From Chromera velia (lineage: Eukaryota; Sar; Chromeraceae): a DNA stretch of 64,000 nt. The notes under the pieces are model-generated. The model had not been told where the DNA came from. It made no database searches and was given only the letters and a program-made list of their open reading frames with translations. Both the position numbers and the translations under genes were made by a program. Below, in pieces: positions 44,908-56,200 of the stretch (position 1 is its first letter; each line of letters opens with the position of its first letter). The DNA lies in contig JAHBMJ010001029.1 in the NCBI GenBank assembly GCA_018398765.1, forward strand, positions 1-64,000. The letters are read 5' to 3'.

Positions 44908-46070
44908 GTCAATCAGTCAGTCAATCAGTCAGTCAGTCAGTCAGTCGGTCAGTCGGTAAATCAGTCAATCAGTCAGTTAGTCAGTCAGTCGGTCAGTCAG
45001 TCAGTCAGCCAGTCAGTCAGTCAGTCAGTTAATCACTTGGTCAGTCAGTCGGTCAGTCAGTCAGTCAGTCGGTCACTTAGTCAGTCGGTCAGTCGGTCAC
45101 TACCAGTCGGTCAGTCGGTCAGTCAGTCCGTCAGTCAGTCAGTCAGTCAGTTAGTCAGTCGGTTAGTCAGTCGGTCAGTCAGTCGGTCAGTCGGTCAGTC
45201 AGTCCGTCAGTCAGTCAGTCAGTCAGTCAGTCAGTCGGTTAGTCAGTCAGTCGGTCAGTCGGTCAGTCGGTCAGTCGGTCAGTTAGTTAGTCGGTCAGTC
45301 GGTCAGTCGGTCAGTCGTCAGTCAGTCAGTCAGTCAGTCACTTAGTCAGTCGGTCAGTCATCAGTCAGTCAGTCGGCAGTGCTAGGAATACAATTATTAT
45401 AATTGCAATTATTGGAATTAATTGCAAACAATTATTGTTTACTAGGAGCGGGCGAGAGGCAATTAGTTGCAATTAATTGCGATTTTTGTTCATGCGTTGT
45501 TTATGTGTTGCTATATGTTGTTCATATGTTGCCATGTGTCGTTTAGGCGTGTTTAGGTACTGTTTGGTGAATTTTACAACAGTTTACACAGTTTAAAGCA
45601 TGAAACACCAAGTTGCAAGTCGTAAAACGTTTGTTTTAGATGATTTATAATCATTTCATTTCATAAATGCTTACATTTGAGTTGGTATTTCATTGTACAC
45701 TACCATCTGATACCCCAATTCGCTTAATAACTACATATTTGAGTCTGATTGCAATTATTAGCAATTAATTACAATGATTGCAATTATTGTTTAGCCGGAC
45801 TTCCTTGAAGCAATGGGTACTGCAATTTAATTGCTCCTAGCACTGTCAGTTGGTCAGTCGGTCAGTCAGTCAGTCAGTCGGTCAATCGTCAGTCAGTCAG
45901 TCAGTCAGTCGCTTAGTTGGTCAGTCGGTCAGTCGGTCAGTCAGTCAGTCAGTCAGTCAGTTAATCGGTCAGTCGGTCAGTCGGTCAGTCGGTCAGTCGG
46001 TCAGTCAGTCAGTCGGTCAGTCGGTCAGTCGATCAGTCGGTTAGTCGGTCAGTCGGTCGGTTAGTCGTAA
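44908..46070. repeat. CAGT/CGGT tetranucleotide array, split by a MITE
   Basis: A long array of CAGT and CGGT units occupies 44908-45376 and resumes at 45846-46070. The ORFs reading QSVSQSVSRS are artefacts of the repeat. Smaller runs of the same unit occur at 1622-1645 and 13935-13980. Confidence 0.95.
45377..45845. mobile_element. 469-bp hAT-like MITE inserted in the CAGT array
   Basis: Both ends carry the inverted repeat CAGTGCTAGGA, which fits the hAT YARNG terminal rule. The flanking 8 bp are TCAGTCGG on the left and TCAGTTGG on the right, a 7-of-8 match expected of an 8-bp target duplication, though the target is itself repetitive. The interior is AT-rich with many AATTGCAATTA-type palindromes and GTGTTG(C/T) repeats shared with the 37636-37901 element. 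No ORF. Confidence 0.75.
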
Positions 46071-46091
46071 ACGTAAATTATCGATCGATTC

Positions 46092-46510
46092 CTAGTCTGT
46101 CTGCCTGACAGGGAGACACTCGAGACTATATAGTGCAACCGGTTCCCAGCAGGTCTGCAGGAGCTGAATCTTCGCCCCTAAGAGACAACCCTGGCATGCT
46201 TGCGGCTTGTCGCCAACCTGATCACTACCCCCAATGCACGCTCTCCGATCTTTGCATGCTTTTTGCAGCCGCGCTTCAATCGATCGAACCAAGTCCCCCC
46301 CTTCAAAAAACATGCACCCCAGATATTTATATATTCATCCGTTCTCTCTGCTTCTTTCCCTCCATTAGGCTCCATACATCACTGCTCCTGCACATTCATC
46401 ACACTCATCAGACAGACGGAGGATTTTTGTTTTCTTTAAATTCACTTTCAGCCCCCACTTCTCACAATATATATGCAAGGCATTGAATTTGGCTTGGAGG
46501 TCTGAGGTGC
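46092..46510 (-). mobile_element. LINE reverse transcriptase fragment
   Basis: Minus-strand translation gives LQAKFNALHIYCEKWGLKVN, then LKKTKILRLS, and after a short disrupted stretch YKYLGCMFFEGGDLVRSIEA. This is the thumb-side end of a non-LTR retrotransposon reverse transcriptase. The YKYLGxxxxEGGDL segment resembles that of the larger LINE at 56.3-58.7 kb (KYKYLGN), so both may be the same family. The fragment lacks the YADD core and has at least one frame break near 46340-46390. It is bounded by the CAGT array and AT-rich DNA. Confidence 0.8.
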
Positions 46511-46860
46511 AGTACGCAAAAAGAACTAATAAAGATGTCTTATAGTTTTAGTGTCTACTTATTACTTAAAGACTACTCTAATACTACTACTAAAATATAA
46601 CTAAACTGAGAGCTAGGCTAGGAGCTAGGTGCGCGTCTAAGTGCGCATACAGCACTAGGTACAGCACTGTTTTGCAATGAATAGCAGTAAACATTGTCTG
46701 CATACTAGTGTCACAGGATGTATAAGAGCATATGAAATAAAGAAAAGCAACGCATGATTTTAAGTTCCTATATATTTTGCCGACAATCATTTCGGTAGAG
46801 ACATATCAGTCTGCGAAATCAGTTTAAGTCAGTTGCATCAACGGACCCCCTACGATCCCC

Positions 46861-48641
46861 CTACGGAAGGTGCACAGAATGTTCGTCTGCGTAGTACCCC
46901 GACTCCCTGTTGAAGCGGTCCAGTCGGGAGAGGTGGACTCCCGGAACCCTCACAATACCGAAGTCGATACTCCCAAAATCCCGAAACAGAGCTTGAGCGT
47001 CAATGGACTCCCGACCCCCCGACCCTCCCGTCTCCCGTCCCGACGAATCTACCGCAGCCCCGGGGGCCTCGGCAGTGACAGATGCCAACAGTCCCCCCGA
47101 CCCTTTGCCCTCCTCCCCCCCTCTTTCTCTGGCGGCTTTTCGGTACTTTGTGTTCATCAATGTCGCATGAAGTTTCACCTTTGCCACACCCTGTGTGCTC
47201 AGGAGTCTCTGCCTGTGAAGAGACCTCTCAGACAGCAACCCCGCCTCCCTGAGTTCTTTGTAGATTACCCCCGCCACCCTGTTCACCTTCTCAGCGACCC
47301 CACTGGCAGTGTCTGCGTCTGTAGTGAAGACGACGTCGACAGCCGAGGGATCGTCGTTCATATAGTGGAGACCCTTCAGACGGACCTGCATGGTGGATGC
47401 ATGGAGGGCACATACTTGTTGTTTTTGTTTTCAAGCGCAGAGGGTCTCTGAAGCGTGATAAAGGAGCAGCATGTCGTGCAAGGAAAGTGAAAATAACTGA
47501 GTGGGAGGAAACTTTCCGAACAGGGAGGAAAAGAAGCAAAATGTGGAAACGAACACACCGACTGACAGAGCATGACGGAGACGAACCCCACGGGGAAACA
47601 TGCAATGAAGAAACAAAGAAATAAGCAAGGGAAGCGAAAAACTAACCAAACCAAAAGCAGCAATGGCAGACGAGAACACTCCGAAATTCTGGAAATAAAC
47701 CGACCAAAAGTGTTTGAGTGTTCAGGGCATCGTAGATCGCCGGCGAGGCTTGTTTGAGTGCTGAGACGGCTCTTCTGATTTCGTCATCACTGTGCAGCCT
47801 GAGCATGCACAATGTGAAATGCAAATGCGTAACGGGCATAAAGAGAGTGTGGTCTACCCCCGGGTAGTTTCTGTCCAGTACTGATTGCTTGAACTTTTCG
47901 AACTTCGACTTCAGATCCGCATCTGTCAGAGGGAGGGAGATGAAATGAGTGAACGGGAGCTTCTCCACCTCTCTCTCACATATAACCTCGATTTGCGCCT
48001 TTGCAGACAGAACGCCTTTCTTCTCTCTACAACGGATCACTACAGGCTCCACTGCACCCCCTCCTCTTCCTGGCTGTTGTTGTCTGGGAGGCACAGAGAT
48101 CTGCGCTCCCGACTCCTGCTCGATCTCCTTTTTCCTCGCACCCTTCGCACCGATGATGAACTTGTGGAGAGCCTGCAGGCAGATAACCCCCCACAAAAAT
48201 TTAAAAAAAGAAGGAGAAATGTTTTTTCAAGAAAAGAAGCAGAGAGGAACTTGAACCAACCGGAGATACAGGGAGACGGGCAATCCACCCATCTCGTTCG
48301 AACACCACTCCTTCTTCATCGTCATCTTGGACCTCATCATCCCACCTCCCTGTGTCTCTCTCTCTGGGCGGGGGGGCTCCTTGTGATTCTGCTGCTCCTA
48401 GATTAGAAGGGGGACCACAGGGTGGAGCGTCATTCTCAATCTCTTCCTCTTCAATCCCCCCCAATGCCGCTCCACCAGATCGAGGTCCAAAGTCGCTCGC
48501 TCCCCTCTTCCCTGTTTTCCCCCAAGAGTGACAGTCGAAGTGTGAAAGCTCAGGATCGAGAACCAGACAGCGGTAAGAAGCATGCCCTATTTTGAGAGTC
48601 TCGAAAACAGGCTTCTGCAAGGGGTCGCTCTCCTCTGCCAT
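46861..48641 (-). CDS. ASCC1: ASCC1: KH and 2H-phosphoesterase (AKAP7-like) protein
   Basis: Three minus-strand exons join in phase 0: 48261-48641 (ATG), 47705-48172 and 46861-47385 (TAG), giving 457 residues. Residues 129-160 (HKFIIGAKGARKKEIEQESG) form a KH domain with GxxG loop GAKG. Then comes the 2H-phosphoesterase/LigT-like domain with both catalytic HxT motifs, HFT at 245-247 and HAT at 356-358. LHYMNDDPSAVDVVF and KVKLHATLMNT match human ASCC1 (EYMNDDPGMVDVLY, VKLHATVMNT). ASCC1 belongs to the activating signal cointegrator complex, which works with the ASCC3 helicase in alkylation repair and ribosome quality control. The N-terminal 127 residues are acidic and low-complexity, and a Gly/Ser-rich insert of about 40 residues lies in the C-terminal domain. 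Divergent from eIF3d. Confidence 0.93.
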
Positions 48642-49219
48642 CGTTCATCAAGTCAGTCGAAAAGACAGATCGGGGAGACGGAGAAATAGAAGAACCCTCG
48701 GCAAACAAAATTGTGGCACAACGCAAATGAGAGACTTTCCAAATTACGGAGATTCAGACCCTCTGTATATAAGAAGCACTTGAGCATGAAACTCTTCCCC
48801 GATGGAGTCGTGCATGAATGGAGACATCATTCTCAGAGGATTTCAAAAGTTCAAGTTTCTGGTGAGTTTGCGAAGAGCTTGCTCAGAGTTGGTGGCCCCG
48901 GCATGCCTCCGATATGGAAGCGTTTTGCATGGGCCGGCCGGCCGGGGCCTCATGGGGCCCCTCGAAATTCTTATACCATTTTCCTCCTGAACTGCATGGG
49001 AGGGCCGAAACCGTGGACATTTCCCGTCAGGGTGATCTGAAGACTCTCAGCAACTTCTCCGCAACAACTGTACATACATCTGTCCGAAGCCTTTGGTAGT
49101 CTGCTGCAGTTGCATCGGTTTACCCTTCATCCCTCTTTTCGTTTGATAGCAGAAGTTCTGGTTGTTTTGTTTGCTCATCTCCTTTGTCGTTCATTGACCG
49201 TCTCTGATTCACGAGCAAG
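48642..49219. promoter_or_regulatory. Divergent intergenic region, ASCC1 / eIF3d
   Basis: 578 bp between two divergent start codons. It includes a GC-rich segment at about 48930-48965 with GGCC runs. No TATA box or known operator is identified. It very likely holds both promoters. Confidence 0.5.
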
Positions 49220-51861
49220 ATGACACAGCCTTTCGAGCTCCCTACAGTTCTTCAAAATGAAGGCGGGTGGGGTCCCGTCTCGTCCCCTGAGATCCTCACA
49301 CAGCAGCTGACTCCTCTGGAGCTCCTGCCCTTTGAGACTTCCATGCGAGGTCTGTAGCACAGGCAGAGACTGAAGACAGGCGACGTTCTTATAGCGTCTC
49401 CTCCGGTCTGCACACACGTGAAATGCCGTGACCTTCTCCCTTTCCTCCCCGCTTACTTCTTTCGTCTCTGCAGTCGACAAACTCGGGAAGGTCTGCGACT
49501 TCTCCCTCCAGGCTCTGAAATACAGGGAGCAGCAGGGTCAGTCAGTCAGTCAGACGCTTCCTTGATTAGAGGAACCATCGAGATGTGTGCAGTCTGGGAA
49601 GGAGGGAGGGAGGTCCATTCACGCAGCTGGTTGGGGGGTCAAAGAAACGTCTGTGACGAGGGGAAAAGTGCAGCGATTCTCTTTGTCGGTCAATGTGCTT
49701 GCCGTGCAGTCTCTCTTCTCTTTTCTGATCTCTTGTGCAGACAAGAAGTACGGGCGCACCCACGAAGGCAAAGATGAGGAGAACGAAGAGTTCCACTTGG
49801 TGGTCAGTCAGTCGAGCAGTGACCCTGCAAAGAAGTAGCATTGAAGAACGGAAAAGGACACAGGACACAGATGAATGGACGGCGAGATGTTGTAATCGTG
49901 TCTCTTGTTTACCTTCCTGCCTGCCTGTTTGCTTGGAGGCTTTCTTCAAGTGTTAACCACGTTGGTGTCTACTTTGATGGCTGCCACACCCGTGCGTCCC
50001 CATGACTGTTTCCTGGCAGTCTTTTTTCTCGCCCTGCATTAGTGTCCACACCTCCTCCCCCTCCGATTCTCCACATCAAAGTAGGCTCTAACATCTGCTT
50101 TCTCTGCCCCATCCATCTGCAGGACAACCGACCGGCACCCAAGACCAAGAAACCGTCAGTCAAAAGAAAACATGAAGAAGCAACTTGTTTGCTCCTTCCC
50201 TCCTTCCCTTTGTATAGCATTGACCTTCCTTCCTTCCCCCCCCCCCCCNNNNNNNNNNNNNNNNNCCCATTTTTTCTTTCCACCACCAAACTTTTTCTCT
50301 TTCACGTTTTTCTTATTTCTTATTTCTTATTCCCGCACTTCCTCACACACCTTCTTCCCCCTCTGCAGGTACACTCAAAGGCAGCGCACCTGGCAGCCGC
50401 AGGGACCTGGCCAGTGGGGACAGCAGCAGCAGAGGGGCCAGGGAGGACCCGGGGGGCCGCAGCAGGGCGCACAGCACCAGCAGCAACCCCCCAAGGGACA
50501 ACAGAAAATCCCCCCTCGCTTCCAGAAGACTTTCCAGAACAGATACGATAAGTCAGTCTGTCTCTCTGTCTGACTGACGGTCTGCATTCCAGCCATCGTG
50601 CACATCAAATAAAACTTCCTTTCTTTCTTTTCTGCTTCCCTTGTCCCACTTTCTGATACCTCCTCCCTTCCCCCTTCCTCTCCTCTCATCCCCTCTCTGC
50701 GGGTCCCTTTCTTTCCTCCTTCGCGTCCCTTTTTCCTCTCGCACGCTGTGGAAGGAAGGAGGGAAGGAAGGAAGACACCCACACTTCTGCTTGCTTGATG
50801 CATTCTCTCCTTTCTTTCACCCCCTTATCGAGGAGTCGTCTCTGTGACTGAAGGAACGCAGCCACGTAGTGTGCATGTCTGTGTGCAGATGCCTGCATGC
50901 AAACCCACCCACTCGCCCCCAGTGATTCTGATCATCTCCCCGTTTGTTTGTTTCTGCAGCCGCATCAAGGCGATGAGGGACTGGTCTGTGCAGCCCTCCG
51001 TTGAGTGGTCCCTCGAGTGCGAGATCAACCTCGCCAATCTGCCGAAGCTGTCCATCAACGCGAAGGACCTGACCGCAGAGGACATGTCAGTCTTCGTCCT
51101 TCCTTCCTTCGTTTCTTCCTTCCTTTCTTCCTCCTTTTTTTTGACTCGTTCTTTCTTTTCTGATGTGCTGCACTGATATGGCATGTTGACCAGCTAGTAG
51201 CTAGCATAACCATGAATGAGGAGTTTCACAGGGAGGGCTCATCTGCAGAGGTCATTTGACGGCTCTGTTGATCTTTTTTTTTCTGCACACCGCTTCATGC
51301 TTTGGTTTTGTTTTTTTTTCTGCACACCGCTTCATGCTTTGGTTTTGTTTTTTTTTCTGCACACCGCTTATGCTTTGGTTTTGTTTTTTTTTCTGCACAC
51401 CGCTTCATGCTTTGGTTTTGTTTTTTTTTCTGCACACCGCTTCATGCTTTGGTTTTGTTTTTTTTTCTGCACACCGCTTCATGCTTTGGTTTTGTTTTTT
51501 TTTCTGCACACCGCTTCATGCTTTGGTTTTGTTTTTTTTTCTGCACACCGCTTCATGCTTTGGTTTTGAGGGCAGTGGAGCGACAGGTTTCTTGAGATTG
51601 GGGATGATCTCGTGTCGGTTTCTCTCGGCTGAGCTGAACAAGCTCTCTGTCTTGTTGGTCTCGGGAATTTCGAAAGATGGCATGAAAGGTTTTGAAATGA
51701 AAAGGACACACAAAAGTGATGAACCAAAGGACGGAGAACGGCAGGGACAATGAAGAGAAAGCTGCGAAAACGTTCTGTCAGGCCTGACAAGGAGTCATTC
51801 GAATTCATTTTTCCTGTCGAATTGTTTCATCAAACCTCACGTGACTCTTGTTTGTTGTGAC

Positions 51862-51943
<82 letters not shown>

Positions 51944-54900
51944 GTGCAGGTACTGGTGCGGTTTCATCTCCTCTTTTGACAGGTCAGCGATGGGTCGACC
52001 TTTCATGTTTTCCGGGGAAGGGGTTGGAGTGTGCTGGGTGATTTCATGATCAAGGTACCATTCTTTTGTCCTCGTAATATCACGGCACAAACTGTTATTA
52101 CTTACACTGCGCAGAAAGACGACAAGCAGCAATTGACTTCATGAAGATCACATCTTAATGAATAATCTATCGCATTGCTACATGCGCACCTCCCTCCCTG
52201 CCTGTGTGTCTGTCTGCAGAAACTGGGACCGCGTGACGCCCAAGACCGAGAAGCCGCTTGCTCGTTTTGAGAACGTGGGGTTCGTCAACGTGCCCACGAG
52301 TGATGACTCGATGATCCAGTCAGTGATGGGCAACGACACACCCATCCGGATCTTCGCAACCGACAGGGTCCTCGCCTGCCTCATGGCAGCTGCACGGTCG
52401 ACGTACAGTTGGGACATCGTGGCGATGCGCGTGGAGGACAAACTGATCCTGGATCACAGGTGCGTGCGTCAGTCTGGCTGCATGGGGGGGTTGCAGATCA
52501 GATAAATGGAAACTCTTCAGTGCGGTTGTAAGTGATATGTGTGATTTGAGCACCAGTTCAGCGGTTTGCTCTGGATCGCTCGAATGATTTTGCACACAGC
52601 TGAGAGATGTGAATATGTCAATGCATTGGCGCAAAAACCAGTGTGTGCCTCTGGTTTTCGCAGATAGACGTACCCAGGTTACACCTCCCCCAAGCACCCG
52701 ATAAGATGGGTGATGTCGTCTTTTCTGTATTTGTTTTCTCTCCCGTATTCTGCCTGTGTGATCCCCCTGTTCCGATTCTTCCCTGCTCTTACTGCACTGC
52801 ACCTTTACACCCATGCATACCCTCTGGCACGCAGACCCGGCTTCTCTCTGTCTGCCGCCCCCCCTCGTCTCTGTGTGAATGAGTGGATGGCCGTTGCGTT
52901 CCCCTTCCCAGGACTTCCGTGCCTTCCCTTCCCTTTATCCAGCCACATTCATATGCACACCCCCTTGCATGCATGCAGACCCGGAAGTCTGATCGAGTGG
53001 ATGACGGTCAACGAAACTTCCCCAGAGCCGCCCAATCCGGAGGCCAAGGAGGTCCATAACCAGCCCCACAAACTCGGACACGAGGCGACGATGATCAACC
53101 AGAACTTCTCACATGCAGTGCTGGACCAGAGAACGCCCCCCTCCAAGTTGCCCACTATCAGCCCTTTCACAGACGACCTCCCTGCAGGCTGGAAGCCCGC
53201 AGCCACCGCGTACAGATACAGGAAGTTCACTTTGCCGGCCTCTGGAGGGTCCTCCTTTGCCGTGGTCAGTTGGTAGATGTGGATCCAGGACGCTCCCGTT
53301 TATGCGATACATGCATGTTTGTGAACAACAAAGACAAATTGCGCCTTCCCGTCCCTGCGGCAGTCAGGTTGTCCCGATCGCCCGTGGCTCTCTTTCTTGG
53401 ATGCTTAGTTGTCTGCCTGTCTTTCAGTCCTTTGAGGTACCGACCTAGAGGATTTCATGCCTGCCTGACTCTATGACTCCGAAATTGAAGCAGTAGGGGG
53501 CGAGATCTCTCATTCTTTGCCAGAGGCAGCTGTCGGTTGGGGCCTGTTTCTTGTCCCGGGACGGATACCAGTCTCTGGATACACGCATGTCTGAAACTCA
53601 GATTGTGATTGATTCGTATTCTTCTTCTCCTCTATTGTGCCGACTGCCTAAATGCAGGGTCGGATGCCTGTTGAGATGATGGTCAGAGGGGAGGTTGACT
53701 GCAAGCTCGGGGAGTCGTATGTGTCCCTGAAGGCCCTGACTGAGTACGACCCGAAGATTGGTTTGGACTGGAGACGCTCTCTGGACACCCAAAGGGGGGC
53801 GGTGTTGACGAACGGTAAGGCAGGGGGGCAAGGGAAGGGACGAGAAAGAAACTTGAATGTAGAGAAAGAACAGGGACGGGTAAGGGGGAATATGGGGCAG
53901 GCAGTGGGTGAAGGTGGGTGAGACTCTCCTGTTGCTGCAAGGGCGACAATGGGGGATTGCAATTAAAGAAAGAGGGAAAAGTCCACGGAGTTGCTCTAGG
54001 AGGGTGCCAATGAGAGTCTTTCAGTCCCTTTTACCAGTCTGTCTCTATAGATAAGTTGCTTCCGTTGGTCTGTCACAAAGGGGAGGCGAAAGGGAAACCG
54101 ACAGAAAGGGAGCGGTCTTGGATTGCTGATGAGTGAGGGTTTTGTTTTGGGGGTGATTCCGGATGATTCGGTGGAAGTTCTGAGTCATTTTCTCAGGGTC
54201 GTCTCTCTCCGCGACCAGTAGCAGGTCCCCCAGAAAGGAATGTTTTCCGCTATCAGGTTGGCTAAAATCGGTTCTCTCTTTGACTTTCATTTCTATTCGC
54301 CTGTTTTTCTTACTGTGCAGAGATCAAGAACAACGCTGCAAAGCTGTGTCGCTGGGTCGGACAGGCTCTCATTTCTGGGTGTGATCAGCTGAAGCTCGGC
54401 TATGTGTCTAGACAGAGCACTCGGTGAGAACGGGGCTTGGGCATTCTTTCTTGCTTCGTTTTTTCATCTCCTCTTTTTCCTTCTCCCTCCCTCCGCTTCC
54501 TTTTTTTCTTCTTGATTCCTCCTCCCTGCTGTTTTGTGGACTCTCCATCTGTTCCTTAAAAGGAGAACAGCAGGCTGGTGAGCGGAGAAAAGTGAAAAGG
54601 AGAAGAAATACGAACGGCCGCGACCTTTTCGATGGTCCTTCAGAAACAACAAAAAGAACCCTCCATTTATCTTATTTATCCCTTTTTTTGTGCCTCTTGG
54701 TCTCTTCTTGCAGCGACCCCACTCGTCACTCCGTCCTCGCGGTCCAGTCCTTCAAGACTCAGGACCTGGCGCTCCAGATGGGCTTCTCTGAGAACAATGC
54801 GTGCGTCAGCTTGCTGTCTTCTCTATTCTCCTTTTTTCTCTTCTTCCGCTTCTCGTGCCTTGTTGCAAGTCTACTTAATTAATTGCACATGTGGCGCGTC

Positions 54901-55293
54901 CTTCCTTTCCGTAGACTGACTGCTGCATGTTTCCTCCTCTTTTCATTCGTCAGTTTGTGCTCTGGTCCTGCTAACTCATTTTCTTTTTCTTTCCGGCTTC
55001 TTTGGTGGCTTTCTTTGTTGCGGTTTATCGACTTGTTCTCGCTGTGGCCTGTTTTTCTTTTCGTCATCTCTTGCCCGTTGCTGTTTCCTGTCTTCTTCTC
55101 TTCTGTTCTCTTGATTGCATGCAGTTGGGCTGTTGTCCGTTCGATTGTGGACATTCTTCTGTCGTCGGACGAGGGGAAGTACCTGATCATCAAGGATCCC
55201 ACCAAGCACTTCCTGAGACTCTACAAGGTCCCCATGGACGCCTTCGCAGAGGACGGGAGACTCGTTTCGAGAGGGGACGGGGGGGGTGACTGA
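49220..55293 (+). CDS. EIF3D: Eukaryotic translation initiation factor 3 subunit D
   Basis: Thirteen exons join in phase: 49220-49349, 49474-49536, 49741-49802, 50123-50154, 50369-50551, 50960-51085, 51950-51982, 52220-52459, 52979-53264, 53658-53814, 54321-54423, 54714-54800 and 55125-55293 (TGA at 55291), giving about 556 residues, close to the usual length. Residues near the N-terminus (NEGGWGP) match the eIF3d start (NPSGWGP). Further landmarks are [94 protein letters not shown] and [18 protein letters not shown]. eIF3d is a core eIF3 subunit whose C-terminal fold binds the mRNA cap. The fifth exon encodes a Gly/Gln-rich linker. A 17-base N gap (50249-50265) is in intron 4. The exon chain passes through every conserved block, so the call is very secure. 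Confidence 0.96.
50249..50265. other. Assembly gap (17 N)
   Basis: Unknown bases follow a poly-C run inside an eIF3d intron. True length is unknown. No exon seems to be lost, because the flanking exons join in phase and match the family. Confidence 0.95.
51284..51568 (+). repeat. 37-bp minisatellite, eight copies
   Basis: The unit runs CTGCACACCGCTTCATGCTT, then TGGTTTTG and a T run. It is repeated eight times with only a one-base deletion in the third copy and minor T-run changes. It lies in the eIF3d intron between exons 50960-51085 and 51950-51982. The near identity of the units suggests recent expansion. Confidence 0.95.
51862..51945. repeat. TA then TG microsatellite
   Basis: A (TA)n tract passes into (TG)n and ends at the TGTGTGCAG acceptor of the 51950 exon, so the repeat directly borders a splice site. 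Confidence 0.95.
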
Positions 55294-55999
55294 AGGAAGG
55301 AAGAAGTCAAGGGAGGGAAGAATTCAGTGAACTGTGAATTGATAAATGAATGAAATGCATGAAAGAGCAAGGTGGTAAATGAATACAGAGATCGACTTGT
55401 GCAAGACAGTGCCGGTGGGAAAATCCGAAGAAAAGAAAAGACGGAAGGAGTTTTGAAGAAGGATCGTACAGGGTACTGCACGATGTGGGGGGAGTAGTGG
55501 ACTGCTTGCTGTTGGTTGCTGGTTTGAAATTTGAGCTTCCTCCTCCTGACGGTTGCACCGCCTTGTATCGCTTCGATCAGTCTGAAGGCTTCTGATTGGA
55601 TTTGAATGGACTCAGAAAGTCCTCAGATGAGCCTTGATTATCTTTCCTTGCCCTGCTAAGGTGTCAGTCCAACTCGGTCGCCCAAGGTCAGGAAGTCATC
55701 CAGTCGATCAGGTATCGCATGCGTTGATGCGTGTCAGTGCCTCAACCTCCTTCTTCGCACAGGTTTTCTCAGGTGGCCAATTCCATTGGATTTCTGCGTG
55801 CTTTTTTCTTGATTGTCCTATAAATAATTCAGTAAGATAATTGATTCTCTCGCAGCGTTTCAAGACATCTCTTTGATCTAGTCGCAAAGCTATTCAGCCG
55901 GCTACTGTAGTCGTAGTATAGCATATACATTTTTTAAAAATATATCTATCATCTATGTATGAGCAGCTCAAATTATGCTTATATTTACAAGAAATTCTG

Positions 56000-56042
<43 letters not shown>

Positions 56043-56200
56043 ATGTTTCTGGAGTTTTTCATTAATTTTCTCTAAAATAATTTCTAGAACAATTTTAATT
56101 TCTACATGAAATCTTGCTGAAGCTGATGATGATGATGATGATTGAGGGTTGATTGATTGATTGATTGATTGATATGTTCCGCCCTAGGGCCTTCCCGCTA
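55294..56200. other. eIF3d 3' flank and intergenic DNA
   Basis: No gene is seen. AT-rich from about 55820. It contains (TGAT)n runs at about 55998-56041 and 56150-56172, which may be the tail of the minus-strand LINE. Confidence 0.4.

Noticed and set aside
44442-45032. ORFs reading PSFLPSFLP and QSVSQSVSRS
   Set aside because: Simple-repeat translations. Only the short exon 44773-44907 within this region is considered.
44908-46070. CRISPR-like array
   Set aside because: The CAGT units are four bases long with no spacers, and the genome is eukaryotic.
51216-51753. ORFs reading [11 protein letters not shown] in all three frames
   Set aside because: Produced by the 37-bp minisatellite in an eIF3d intron.
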